Positions 1-11,710 of a DNA stretch of 64,000 nucleotides are shown here, piece by piece; within the stretch, counting starts at the first letter, position 1; each line of letters starts with the position of its first letter. Origin of the DNA: Chamaecrista fasciculata (taxonomy: Eukaryota > Streptophyta > Magnoliopsida > Fabales > Fabaceae). Below the pieces are notes generated by a model. That model had not been told where the DNA came from. It ran no database searches and saw only the letters and a program-made list of their open reading frames with translations. The stretch is from NCBI GenBank assembly GCA_003254925.1, contig QANZ01027952.1, positions 25,925-89,924 on the forward strand, written 5' to 3'. The translations under genes were made by a program, and so were the position numbers.

Positions 1-526
1 CAAACTAGCATTCACTCAAAGGGTTACAATCAAGATATAATTAAAGAAATAAAACCAAGTTCCTAATCAAGAATCAGAATTCACAAATAGTTCTCAGGTC
101 CAACTAGAAATCAAGAACAATAAAGTAAANCCAATTTGAGAAATTATACAAATATGTAAGACTTATCTAAAATAAATAAAATATTTAGGACCAATTTGAA
201 ATTACCTCATATGGGAGAGTGAGTGGAGAGAGAGAGTGGTGACATTTTTTAATTTTTAATTGTTTTTTGCATTTTTTTAATTCATTTATTTTTTTAAAGA
301 AGTGGGAGGAGTGAGTGGGGAGAGAGTGGTGATTTTATTTTCTTTTTTAATTTTTTAATTCACTATTTTTGACCAACCATAAGGGGTGGAGCCATATAAT
401 ATAGTATAGATATAGATATATATATTATGTTATATATTATATATATATGATTTATATTAATTTAATTAAACAAAAATTATTTTTGTTCATTTGCATTTTT
501 TTGTCCCAACGTTCCTCTATTTGTTT
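1..526. other. AT-rich intergenic DNA with a Helitron-like terminus
   Basis: No coding sequence is seen. Around 381-410 the sequence aaggggtggagccatataat leads into a TATAGATA-rich stretch. The same motif recurs at about 9790-9819, where it forms the 5' end of a small minus-strand Helitron. The copy here could be the 5' end of another member extending left, but no 3' hairpin and CTAG end is visible before the window edge. Base 130 is an N. Confidence 0.4.
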
Positions 527-1340
527 GAGTAAAATATGCAATTGGATACCTATAATTTTTAAGATACAATCTTCTTCTATTCTCGTTACTATATTTAAAA
601 TAAAAAAATAAAAAAAAGTTAATTATATTTACTTTTGTAGGTATTTTGGTCCTCAAACTATGAGATCAGTTTCGTTTGGATCCTAAAACTATTTCTAGAT
701 TTTTTTTTCTCAAACTACGACAATAGTTGCATTTTGGTCTGGAAACTATTTTTTGTTCTATTTTTGTGTCCAAAGTCCTCCAATTTCAATCTTCCTATAT
801 TTTTGTGAGTAAAATATACCATTCAATTCCTAATTTTTTTAAGGTACAATCTTTCTACACTTTTTGTAAAAAAAAAAAAAACTAATTTATTATCTTCCCT
901 TTCGTTGGCATTTTGGTCTTCCAACTATGAGATCAGTTTCGTTTGGGTCCTAAAACTATTTCTTGTTTTGTTTTTTTTCCTCAAATTACGAGATTAGGTG
1001 CATTTTGGTTCGCAAACTATTTTTTGTTCTATTTTCTTGTGTAAAATCATCTAATTTCAACCTTCCTCTCTTTTTTTTCTTTACTAAAATATAAAATTCA
1101 ATCCCTCAATTTTTTAAGGTACAATCTTCTTCTAGTCCTGTTACTACATTTTTTTGCAAAAACTTAAAAAACATTATGATCTTCACTTTTGTAGGCATTT
1201 TGGTCCTTAAATTATGGGATCAGTTCCATTTGGGTCCTAAAACTACTTTAGTTTATGTTCTCAAACTATGAGATTAGTTTCATTTTGGCCTTCAAACTAT
1301 TTTTTGTTATATTTTCGTGTCCAAAATCTTTTGATTTCAC
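527..1340. repeat. Three diverged tandem copies of a ~280-bp unit
   Basis: Each unit opens with a (g)agtaaaatat-type motif, at about 527, 807 and 1083. Each then runs through a 'ggtacaatctt' stretch and a 'ttttggtcc..aaactatgagatcag' stretch, and closes with 'aaactattttttgtt'. The period is about 276-280 bp. The units are clearly related but diverged, so this is an old local duplication. The TTTGGTCC-type wording resembles the Mutator-like fold-back repeats elsewhere in the window. No coding potential is seen. Confidence 0.6.
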
Positions 1341-2094
1341 AAATTGGAGATAAATTTATCATTCATTTTCCTTATTAATATTTTGATCTATCACTTTATT
1401 TTTTGGTCATTCAATTTCAGAAATAGACCGAATCATTGATGATTGCGATTTTCTACGGGCCCCGAGTTACAATTTACACATTTTAAGGACTGATTTATTG
1501 GACCGATACAAAATTATGAACCAAATTGTACGTTTACAATAATTTCCATGTTATTTGCAATTTGGTTTCATCATCTCATTTCAAATGCATCTCAAACCAT
1601 CATTTCAAAAACTATCATTAGCACAAATTCCAAGATCATTTCATTTTCATATCATTCTATATTTTCATTTAAACCACAACCAAATACCTACCATTTCATT
1701 TCATTATCTCTATTTCATTTCATTATTTTTTATCATTTCTACTATATACAATTTTAAAATTTCATCAACCGATTTCAACTAATTACAAGCATTACATACC
1801 CTTTTATATAATTTCATATCCTATTTAATATTATTTTCTCTCAAATCATCCAAATACCAATCAATCATTTCATCTCATTTAACTGCTCGATCATCTCATC
1901 TCATTTCATAAAATTAAATGGGATGAAATGAGATGGTTTCCCAAAAAAGCCTGAATCTTCAAGTGAAGATGGTGACAGACGGGCATAAGTGTCAATTGAG
2001 TTTACAAAATTAGTATGGGAATAGTATGGGAATATTATGTCATGTAATATTTACTATTTAGCAGGAAAATTAATATATTTGTATTTAGAAAATG
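1341..2094. other. AT-rich intergenic DNA
   Basis: No gene is seen. From about 1560 to 1950 the sequence is rich in 'atttcatctcat' words and ends with 'gatgaaatgagatggtttccc', which resembles the end of an old hAT-type MITE. Its left end and TSD could not be fixed. Confidence 0.35.
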
Positions 2095-2102
2095 ATCATA
2101 TA

Positions 2103-2430
2103 CTAGGAAGTATGGACACTGACACGGACACGGACACAGCGACACGCTAAACTCTCAAAATTACGCGACACGACACGACATATATTTATATATATAAATA
2201 ATTAAATATTCATAATTTTTATTGAAAAATTTAAAAATAACAAGTTTTATTCATAATATATGTCATATGTAATATTATTTTCTCTTATATGTCTTGTTAA
2301 AGTTACAAAAAATTGATTTATATTCTAAAATTTATGAATATGTGTCGTGTCGGTGTCGTACGGGTGTCGGACACTGACACGTATCCGACACGGCGACACA
2401 CCCTCAAAATGAAGTGTCCATGCTTCTTAG
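2103..2430. mobile_element. hAT-like MITE, 328 bp, 8-bp TSD
   Basis: The element is flanked by a perfect 8-bp duplication, atcatata, at 2095-2102 and 2431-2438. The ends form an imperfect inverted repeat: ctaggaagtatggacac on the left, and the complement of gtgtccatgcttcttag on the right. The arms are rich in gacac/gtgtc words. An 8-bp TSD fits hAT-type transposition. A relative with the same ends lies at 14135-14439. It has no ORF and must depend on a transposase encoded elsewhere. Confidence 0.75.
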
Positions 2431-2438
2431 ATCATATA

Positions 2439-2969
2439 TATATATATATATTAAAGGTTTCGTGTCCTAATAAACACGTAAATATGTATATAAAGTTTGA
2501 AATTTTATAAATTTAAATTTATAAAAAAATATTATAAACGGTTTAATTTTAATTAATTTTTTTTATGATGAATAAAAAAAATAATTTTGATGATGATATC
2601 ATCAATACATTATTCTCTATTTAATCTTAAAAATAAATACATTTTTCTACTATCAATAAATAAAAATTATTGATTTAGAAATATAAATTTTGAGAAAATG
2701 AAGGAATAAGTTGATATTTTTAAAAAATGAAATTTAAATTTGAAATCATAACCCTTAATTTTTTGAGAGTTTTTATTTGATTAAGGGGTTATTTTATTTT
2801 ATTATTTATTTATTTATATATTTTATTTTTAATTGATTAGAATATTCCTAAGATATATATATATATATATATAATATTATAGATATATTTTATGTCTCAA
2901 TAATGACATACATTGACTAATATTGTTTTATTATTATTGCATGATGCATTGCTCTTTCAAGGACACTAT
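2439..2969. other. AT-rich spacer with a hairpin relic
   Basis: No gene is seen. TA dinucleotide tracts occur at about 2437-2452 and 2855-2873. At about 2460-2477 the hairpin cgtgtcctaataaacacg is followed by 'aaatatgta'. This resembles the 3'-terminal hairpin of the Helitron at 9634-9819, but no CTAG end is present, so it is probably a decayed relative. Confidence 0.3.
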
Positions 2970-3390
2970 GAAGTCAATTATATTGTAAATTTGGTCTTAT
3001 ATCTTTGGGTCAGTTTCAATTTGGTTCTGTATCTTTTTTTGTTGTACTTTTGGTCTCATATATTTGGGTCAGATTCCAATTTGGTCTCATATAATTTTTT
3101 ATTGCAAATTCGGTCCACATCTTTGAGTTAGGTCTCAATTTAGTCTCATATCTTTGGGTCAAATACATAATTGGTTCTATATCTTTATAAAATGTTCTAC
3201 CACTAGTTTAACCTCACTGAAAGATAATGGACCAATTTTGCATTATGACCAAAAGATATGAGACTAAAAATGATATGAGATCAAATTGGGACCTTTTGCA
3301 AAGATATAAGACAAAAAGTGCAACAAAAAAGATATAGGACCTGATTGGGAACTGAGCAAAAAATATGAGACTAAATTTGCACTTTGACTG
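2970..3390. mobile_element. Fold-back (Mutator-like) MITE, family A
   Basis: Long imperfect inverted arms carry repeated 'ttggtctcatatctttgggtca' words on the left and their complement ('gatatgagaccaaattggga') on the right, meeting near 3200. The same family sits in intron 1 of the host gene at about 4929-5336. The TSD is not clear, so the ends are approximate. Confidence 0.55.
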
Positions 3391-3430
3391 CAAAGTAGTT
3401 TCAATTCATTGATTCATTCTATTTAGAGGT

Positions 3431-3720
3431 AAAGTACTATTTGGTCCCTCCTTTTTCACACTTTGAACTATATTGGTCCCTGCATTTTTGAAATACACTA
3501 TTTGGTCCCTCAATAATTCCAAATCTCAACTAGTTAGTCCTTCTAACCTCTCTCCGTTACTTACACCATTAATCTAGCTGCACATGCGACATGTTAAATG
3601 CCACATATTAATGCCACTTGTACAACTATTTGGTCCCTTGATTTTAATACTCAAATCTGACTTGGTTTCAAATTTAAAATTCAACTATTTAATCTTCTCT
3701 GAATCTGTTATTTAAAAATT
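3431..3720. repeat. Relic of a TTTGGTCCCT-type repeat
   Basis: The stretch has three 'tatttggtccct' words and an 'acatgttaaatgccacatattaatg' stretch. It resembles the left part of the fold-back repeat at 18195-18830. The matching right arm is missing. No ORF is seen. Confidence 0.4.
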
Positions 3721-3783
3721 CTTCCTTCTCTCAAGCGACAGGAAACAGCGACAGTAATATCATTAGGAGGGGCGTATCATGAG

Positions 3784-4370
3784 GAGCCCGGATCCACTGC
3801 AGTGGATTTCCCGCGAAATCCACTGCAGTGGCCTAAAGTGAGGGCATCTCAGCCGTTGCCTACATCTCAATGTGCAATATTTTGCCACGTCACCATAGCT
3901 CCTAAATGAAACGTAGCATCCAAGTTTTTTTTCCCTTCTTCTTCTTCCTATCACGTGTCTCTCCTTCTTCTTCAGCTTCAAACACTCATGTCGTCATCCC
4001 GACGGTGGTTCAGTCGGCGTCACCGCCGCTGTAGATTCCTTGACCATTTATGGCTCGACTCCTCCCGCCGCTTTCAACGGTGGACTGTGAGCTTCACAGT
4101 CCACCGCTGAAAGCGGCGGGAGGAGTCGAGCCATAAATGGTCAAGGAATCTACAGCGGCGGTGACGCCAACTGAACCACCGTCGGGATGACGACATGAGT
4201 GTTTGAAGCTGAAGAAGAAGAGACACGTGATAAAAAGAAGAAGAAGGTGAACAAAAAACTTGGCCGCTACGTTTCATTTAAGAGCTATGGTGACGTGGCA
4301 AAATATTGTACATTCAGATGTAGGCAACGGTTGAGATGCCCTCACTTTAGGCCGTGGATTTGGCGGGCTC
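3784..4370. mobile_element. 587-bp GC-rich palindromic element with 10-bp TSD
   Basis: Flanks are the perfect 10-bp repeat gtatcatgag at 3774-3783 and 4371-4380. The element starts gagcccg and ends cgggctc. Its two arms of about 290 bp are nearly perfect inverted copies meeting near 4091. Differences are small: the left arm carries an extra internal palindrome at about 3791-3831 (ccactgcagtgg twice around a cccgcg core), and the right arm has a few substitutions. TSD length and long arms fit a Mutator-type fold-back element. It lies 120 bp before the first ATG of the COG0212 gene, so it sits in or next to that promoter. Short ORFs in the arms mirror each other and are not treated as genes. 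Confidence 0.8.
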
Positions 4371-4490
4371 GTATCATGAGACGATAGGAGGAGGGGTGCA
4401 CAATCTGCAGGGACAATCGAAGATCATTAGATAACACACTCGTAACAATATATAATTTCGATCCCGAAATCTTCGTTCGTCTCAACTCTC

Positions 4491-7400
4491 ATGGAATCAT
4501 GCACACTCCGATTATACCCACTGTTTATACCCAAGAATAACAACAATTCTCTCTGCAAAGCAATTTCCCAACTTCGTTTCCTCTCTTCAATCTCTCCTTC
4601 AAGCAATTCTCGTCGGTTGTTCAAGCTGGAAAGCGTCGCGAGCCGCAAAACCTACGGCGATAGCTCTTTCGACGAGGCGGCTTTTGAAGCCGAGAGGCTC
4701 AGCCTCGATGCGGAGGCTCGAGAAGCCATGGCTGAGACTTCGAGGAGAGAAACGGAAGGCAACGGCGACCAAGACCCGAAAGCTTGGAAATGGGTTATCC
4801 GAAAGAGAATTTGGGATATTATGGAGGCTCAGAACTTTGCCCAGAACCCTCGACCCGTTCACCATCGGATTCCCAATTTCGTGGGTGCTTCAATTGCTGC
4901 TGAGAAGGTTAGCGACTTGTAGGTTTTTGGCCAAAGTTTAAATTTCGTTTCATATCTTTAGCTCAATTCCAATTTGGTCTTTTGGTCTAATATTTTTATA
5001 TCAGGTCCCAATTTGGTCTTATTGTGGAATTAGTCTCATATCTTTAGGTCAAATGCAAAAGTAGTCCCGTATTTTTGCAAAAAGATCAACTAACGGTTGA
5101 TATTTTTGCAAAGATATGAGACTGGGACATAATCAAAAGATATGTTACCCAAAATGATATGAAACCAAATTGGGACTTTTTACAAAGAAATGAGACGAAT
5201 TCTATAAAAAAAAATATATGAAACCAAATTGGGACTTTTTGCAAAGATACGGGACCAAAGTGCAACAAAAAAAAAGATACAAAATCAAATTGGGAACTGA
5301 ACAAAAGATATGGGAACAAATTTTTACTTTCACCTAGGGTTTTCATATGCCTAGTTTCAGTTTGGCTGAGAATAATATAATATAGATGAGGAATTTTCCT
5401 GTTTGATTTTTGGTTTGGTCATGGCAGTTGTCAAATAGGTGTTATTAAAATTTTGAAGTGTAGTTTGATGTGGGTTTTGGCAGCTGAGAGGGCTAGACGT
5501 GTTTCGAGATGCACAATGTGTGAAGGTTAACCCAGATTCTCCTCAGAAGCAAGTAAGGTTTCTCACTCTCTCAGGTAAGCTATTTTTATTTTGCAATCTG
5601 TGTAGGGGGACATTGTTTTCAACTAGTTTGGTTGGTGAAATGATGATCTAGTTGCTAATTTCACTGTTTGTGCTATATCTATATCTTTATCTATATATTA
5701 AGGAAAAAAAGGGATGCCTGAAGAGGTATCAAAAAAATCTTAATAAGTGAAACTGTTATTGGTATTACTAATAGGCGTGCTACTTCGAAATTGTACCCAA
5801 AAGATAAAAATAGAGCAAGAGTTTGAGATATGCAGCATTGCTGGATAACATAGACTATCTATCTACACATTGATACAGAATCAATTTTGAGAATCAAACA
5901 AATTTATGAGCAAAATGTAGTGTCTCTTAGACTCTGAATGATATTGATGGATTTATCTCCAAAGCATTATTTGAGTTTTTGATTTCAAGGACTGTTTATG
6001 GACTTATATCGAAAGTCTTCAATGTGTGAATGGCATGACGTATGGATATTTGCAACTTGGAGTCCTGGACGGTCTATCACTTAAGGGTACTACAGTGATA
6101 GACAAAATTTCTGGTTTTTATATGTCCAGAATTTTTTTTTTTTAAAAAAGTTTTGGTTTATTGTTTATGAAGTTATGGAATTGGATATATCTGTATTTTG
6201 ATAATTGTTTAGCGCGAGCTGTTTTTGCACGAAGTTTTTTCTTTTCCAGAGCTGATGAGTTTGACTAATTTGTTGGTCCCTTTCATCTGAAAAAATTGTT
6301 TGTGTGGAGTTAAACTATGTTTTAAGTTTTAACTGAACAAAATGAAAAATATGCACTCCATGACTTCTATGGGAACTAGGAATTCCATTCAGAAACTTAA
6401 ACTAAGAACTGAGATTGTGTTCAACTAAAATAAGAAACAATGAATAGTTAAGAATGTGATTAAATCAAGCAGTTATTTTTCTTCTTCTTGTCTTCCTTTC
6501 AAATAGTTTACCAAAAGCACATAATTTACTTCACATGTAATGCATATCAGAGTTATGCAATACTTACAATTTTTCTGTTGCTGCAGCAACAGTCATTAGC
6601 CTTAAGAGAATTTTTAAAATATATTTAAACTCCCTAACCTCATTTTGAACCCTTAATGTCTGCCACCCAATGGACTATAAAGTTTGGAGTCCTGAACACT
6701 TATATAAATGGCTTGCCCATTGAACAATGAAAAGCTATCCTAATTTCAAGTTTCTGCCAAATGATTGGACTGCTTCTTCCACAGGACAGGGAATTTTAAG
6801 GTAGGGATCCTCCTTCAGAGGAAATTTGGGATGAGCAAGTAGGTAATACTTGAAGTCTAGATAATTTAAGTTTTAAAAGGATTGAACTTTGAACTCTTTT
6901 CTTGTCCTCTAGTTTTCAATGATCATTTAGTTCTTGAAGGCCATAATTAGGCATGTATCCTCAACTTCAAATCTGGGAATGTTTGCTCCTTGACTGGAGA
7001 GGCTGAAGCTGCCTTATGGCTTGAAAATCTCGTCAAAGTACTTTTTCACAGCTTTGATCTCTGATCCAAGAAAGGAGAATTTTCTGCATGACGGTTTGTG
7101 TCAGAAAGACATTTTTGTACTTAAGAATTTTATTTAATCCTCTTGTCTGAGATAACATAACCTCACAATATCTAACTCTCCTAGATTTGAGTGTGGTTGA
7201 CTTAAAGTTATGATCTCATTGCCTTGGGAATATCTTTAGAGAAGCTGAAGGCTTCATGCTTTCCACTCTGGCTTAGTAAACGAGATCCAGAGGTTTCATT
7301 ATTGTATACAACATATGGAATCTGATTTCTAAGATTAATCACCACCTATGGTTTTAGTTTGGGAAAAATAATAATCTAGTCTAGTTTCTAATTTGGAACC

Positions 7401-10400
7401 TATACTCCCCCCTCCCCCCCAAAAATGACGTCTTACAATTTCATTCCATTTCCAAATAGGTCCCTACTGTCATAGCAGTTAGCACCATCAATTGAAGCTG
7501 AGTTGGAACTGAATGCTCACAGACAAGCCAACATTGAGGTGGACTATTTTTTTTACACATACCTAGCTGAGTTGGGACTTTTACTGCCCCTTCCTGTTCA
7601 CTTTTATACATTTTCTTCTGCTGTTAACCAGATAGATAGCCCTCTGTATATTTACTGTGGAGAAAAATTTTTCAACTTGTTTTTGACATGGAAAAATAAG
7701 TCCACTTCAGCGTTGACTTGTGACAAGCATCCATTCTGGTAGCCCATTGAGCTTTAATTTACTTGTGTTGTACACATTTTGACAGTGGGAAACCTATGTC
7801 AAAACAGAATAAATTGGAATAAGCTATTTGGAGAAAAAAAAAGAAAAGGAAGATTAAAGATCACATTAAAATATTGAACAAATTCTGAAGCCACTTGATT
7901 GATTTTTCTTTTTAGTTTCATGTATAGAATTGAGAGTAAAAATGAAGTTTCTGGAAATGATTATGGCAGAGATGACAGTAATTGTGGTCTAATTTTATTC
8001 CTTTTCTGTTTACCTCTATCTTTGATAGAGTTTGACTACAAAAGTATATTGAGAATCTCTTAATTGTATCACCATTTGCTGTGCAGATGACAAGAAGTTG
8101 TTGACTCCTCAGCCTCGACTGAGAACTGGATTTTTCTCTATCCTTGAATCCCATATGTTAACTTCGGGTACCATCAAGGAAGCCTGCACCTCTGTTGGGG
8201 TTGCCAAGTATGGGAAACCAATTGGATTAGATGAAAAGCTGAAGGTAGATCTTATTGTCATTGGATCAGTTGCTGTTGACCCGAGGACTGGTGCTCGGTT
8301 GGGGAAGGGCGAGGTAAAATTACTTGTCATTTGATTTTCTTGTAATATATGTCTTGGATTAAATTATTTCCCTCTTCTCTGAGAGATACCCAAATTACTC
8401 ATCCCTCCCCTAAAACTGTAAGATGACCAAAATACTCTTAAGTATAATATTTATGTCTTTTATTAAAAGCACAACTTATTAAAAAAAATATATTTCTTAA
8501 ACTTTTATGTTGATGCTGTTTATTTTGGATTAAGAATTATAAATTTAATGTGTTCTAAAATTTTATTGATTTATAGTAATGCTTATGTTCATTAACATAT
8601 ACTTTACATGAAATAAACCAGTGTAGTTACAGGCATGGCGCCATTTGAATCCAATGCCTTTCACACACACAGGCGTTGGCTTCACGGAAGCGACATCTAG
8701 GCAAGTGCGTCTGTTGCCTTTGCCTCCACAGAGGCATGCGCCTTTGACTCTTCAACGAAGAGTGTAGGTAAATTTTTTAAAAAAAGATTTATGGCCCAGT
8801 TGATGATAACAACCCTGGTAGATTTAGAGTTAATAAGTTACAAGATAAAGAAAGAAGGCAAGTAGTGCCATAATCTGAAACACTGTATTCCTTAGAACAG
8901 TTCTTAGAGGGGTCAAGTTCTGATATTGATATGGACTTAGGTAGTATGGGATGCCTAAGTCCCACATCCAGTAGAATGGGATGCTTGATGGAGTACTTAA
9001 GTGCCTTTGTTCTCACCTTTCAATAGCTAGCTTTTGAGGTAGGGTTCCCCAAGGTCATTTGGGTCTCTATCAATTGGTATTAGAGCCTGGTTGTCAATGA
9101 CACAGAGAGGGCTACCTGCAGAGGGTTGAAAGGTTCCGACAACTTTCCAGGTGGTGCTATGGTAGGGACTTAAGTAGTATGGGATGCCTAAGTCCCACAT
9201 ATAGTAGAATGGAATGTTCGGTGGAGTATTTCAGTGCCTTGGTTCTCCTCCTCCAGCAACTAGCCTTTGAGGGAGAGTTCTCCAGAGTCACTTGATCTCT
9301 ATCAGATACATAAAAGAATAATAAGTCTGATAACCACTCCCTGACTAAGGTCAGGTACTTAAATACATAAATAATATGCTACAAACAAGGGGAATGGGGT
9401 AATTGTGATAGATACAGGGAGAGTAGGTAGTTAACACTAAGCCTCGCTACCTGAAACTGCTGTCAGAAAACAGTAAAGAAAATAAAAATAATTAAAATCC
9501 AACTAAAGTAACCGCTGCTCTTGTACGTGACTTCACCCTTCACTTCTTCCTTCCAGAATAGGTCAATAATGGTTTGGTCCTATCAGTAGACCATAATAAA
9601 AACGCAGCCCAGGCCCAGCCCAATATTTTAAAACTAGGGGCTTTGCGTGCCCTAACGGGCACGCAAATATGTATGTAAAATAAATAAGAGACTAAATTGT
9701 TAACTTAGTAAAGAAAGAGAGACCAAATAATAAATTTTCTCTTATTTTTAATTTCATAGACTATAGTTTTAAACATGGACGACCAGAAAGGGGTGGAGCC
9801 ATATAATATTAGATATAGATACTAGGTCAAACACTTTTTTAGGATTTAATAAACAAGTATAATAACGTAAAAAGTGAGGAGACCACACACAGAAGCATTT
9901 GCAGACAATCAGCAACATAAAAACTTAAGATACAAGACTTCAATCTTCATGTAGGAAACTAGGCAAGGCAGAGAAATACTAACTTAGAGCAAGTCAGCGG
10001 TACAAGGTAAATGTTATAGTTTTCTTCTAGTCTTCTTTCAGTTCCACATTTTCACTACATTTTTTCTACACTTCCTACTTCTCTTATTTTTCTGTCCTCC
10101 TATCCTTCTAGTTTTCTTCTCTTTCTTCTGCTTATCTTTCCCTACACCTCTTCTTTTTCTGTTCTTTTGTTTCTTTTCATTTGACACTTTTTTTTTCATC
10201 TTTTATCTTTCTAACACATGTCTTATTATTTATTTTATATTATAGTACTTTATTTCGCTAAGGTTTGTGCTTTTCAATCGCCTCTCGCCTAAGACGTTTT
10301 AGGAGCTTGGAACCTTAAGGGTGCCTTTCGCCTTTGACTAGCTCGAAATAAACTATATTGCTTTGGCATCCTATCTAGTTCTTGGATTTGGGTAGAAAAA

Positions 10401-11710
10401 CTGAAGTTGGTGCTTATTAGATTGTTTTGACTTGTTACTGGTATACATCATAAAGTTTCTACTTGCTCTTTGAAATTGTGGACCCACAAGAAGCGGCATA
10501 TAATTTATTTGGCTAATGACTGACAGTTTGAATGTTATGGTTTTGAATCTTGAACTTTCATTTCCCTTTTAACCCCATAAAGGAGACTGAAAGTGCTGGG
10601 ATCATTTTTCTTCTGCCAATGAAAATGCAGGGATTTGCAGAACTTGAATATGGGATGCTACGTTATATGGGAGCTATTGATGATTCAACACCAGTAGTCA
10701 CTTCTGGTAAAGGTCTTTCCCTTAATCATAATCCTAAGTTAGCATTGGTACATAATTTCTGATGCTAGAATAACTCCTATATACCAATTCTTATTCTATG
10801 TTTTATGATGCCTATTCTTTTGTCCCTTATAGTAGGTTAATGAGCTTTCCTATTTTCTTGGGATTTAGTGGTAGATTTTGTTTCCTTGATCCCCTATTTA
10901 TTTAACCGGTTATTTTTATTTGATAAATAAGAATTTTAGTTAAATATATGACTTCTTGATTAAAGTTCGTCCCAGCTCAGTCTATACTATGTCAATTTTC
11001 AAATTTGAAATATTTATTTTTATAGCCAATAATGTAATACAACAACTACCCTTTCAGTGCATGACTGCCAATTGGTGGAAGATATTCCAGTTGAAAAGCT
11101 GTTAATCCATGATGTACCAGTGGACATCATTTGTACTCCAACCCAGGTTATATTCACGCACACATCAATTCCAAAGCCTCAAGGTTAGTGAAATAATATT
11201 ATCTGACCTTTTCCGTGAATTTAGACTATGCCTTTCTGGGTAATAGGAATGCTTGATTTTCTTCTTGTTTTCCTATTTTTGCCTTGTGAAGTCTTCATTT
11301 ACTTTCTGCTGAGTTACATGCTCCCTGAAATCTATCATGAACAAGTGCATGTTGAGGGAATGGAATCTGAAATGCTCCTGGAATTTAAATTGGGACCAAG
11401 GCAAAGAACACTCTTCACAGTAATACCAAAATAAAGAAGTTCTATGCTTTGTTTCTTTTCCTTATATCCAACTTTCAATAGTGTAGTTTCTGTTATGTAA
11501 CCCACGTGATGTCATATTTTGGGATATTATTACAAAGACCAACTAAAATCTTTGAGTACAGGAATTTATTGGGACAAGTTGTCTCCTGAGAAGCTTGGAC
11601 AAATTCGGATACTTAGAGAGCTCAAGAAGAGGATTGAACAGGAGACTAAACAGAAGCTTCCTACTGGCCCATCAGAGAAGTTACCTCCGACGGCTCAACG
11701 GAGGCGTTAA
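4491..11710 (+). CDS. 5-formyltetrahydrofolate cyclo-ligase paralogue, COG0212 type, plastid-targeted (six exons, 361 aa)
   Basis: Exons inferred from reading frame and GT-AG sites: 4491-4907, 5484-5574, 8087-8313, 10631-10706, 11058-11183 and 11562-11710. Together they give 1086 nt with phases closing exactly. The N-terminus (about 50 residues) is rich in Ser, Arg and Leu and poor in acids, like a chloroplast transit peptide. Residues about 90-130 hold a [16 protein letters not shown] helix. Later exons carry [29 protein letters not shown] and [13 protein letters not shown], which I recognise from the plant COG0212 protein (Arabidopsis At1g76730 type; length there is similar). The family is a paralogue of 5-FCL. 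Published comparative work links it to thiamin metabolism rather than true 5-FCL activity, so the reaction is not established. Introns 1 and 3 carry mobile elements. No premature stop or missing exon is seen. Confidence 0.88.
4929..5336. mobile_element. Fold-back MITE (family A) in intron 1 of the COG0212 gene
   Basis: The inverted arms use the same words as 2970-3390 ('caatttggtctt', 'gatatgagac', 'accaaattgggac'). Possible degenerate TSDs are aggtttttg on the left and agggttttc on the right. The element fills most of the 576-bp intron 1 (4908-5483) and leaves both splice sites intact. Confidence 0.55.
5575..8086 (+). other. Intron 2 of the COG0212 gene
   Basis: This is a 2.5-kb intron with donor tcag/gtaagc and acceptor gtgcag/atgac. 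It is mostly unique AT-rich sequence. A 'tatctatatattaagg' stretch at about 5684-5705 resembles a Helitron 5' end, but no partner end was found. Short ORFs inside it lack any recognisable motif. Confidence 0.6.
8947..9304 (+). mobile_element. TRIM (terminal-repeat retrotransposon in miniature) in intron 3
   Basis: Two related repeats of about 125 bp (8947-9072 and 9180-9304) both start tgggatgcctaagtcccaca and end ctctatca. Immediately after the first, 'ttggtattagagcctggtt' closely matches the primer-binding site for initiator methionine tRNA. The roughly 100-bp middle carries no ORF. The true LTR starts may lie some 20 bp further left, since 'gactta.gtagta' precedes both copies; gatat and gatac flanks would then be a near TSD. 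The LTRs are clearly diverged, so the insertion is not recent. It lies between exons 3 and 4 of the COG0212 gene in sense orientation. Confidence 0.7.
9634..9819 (-). mobile_element. 186-bp non-autonomous Helitron in intron 3
   Basis: Read on the minus strand, the element begins with TC (tctatatctaatattatatg) after a host A. It ends with CTAG before a host T. Just before the end is a perfect hairpin, tgcgtgccc-gtta-gggcacgca (plus-strand 9644-9665). 5' TC, a subterminal hairpin, a CTAG end and insertion between A and T are the classic Helitron signs. It has no coding capacity. The 5' end motif also occurs near 381-410. Confidence 0.72.

Noticed and set aside
2437..2452. TA microsatellites (also near 2855, 17705, 32098)
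   Set aside because: They are common in AT-rich plant DNA and too short to be informative.
3763..4387. Short ORFs on both strands in the palindromic element (YGDVAKYCT-like peptides)
   Set aside because: They mirror each other because the arms are inverted copies. No start context or family is recognisable.
8947..9304. Cassandra-type TRIM with 5S rRNA promoter
   Set aside because: The repeats contain gtcccaca-type wording, but I could not see the 5S internal promoter boxes, so only 'TRIM' is claimed.
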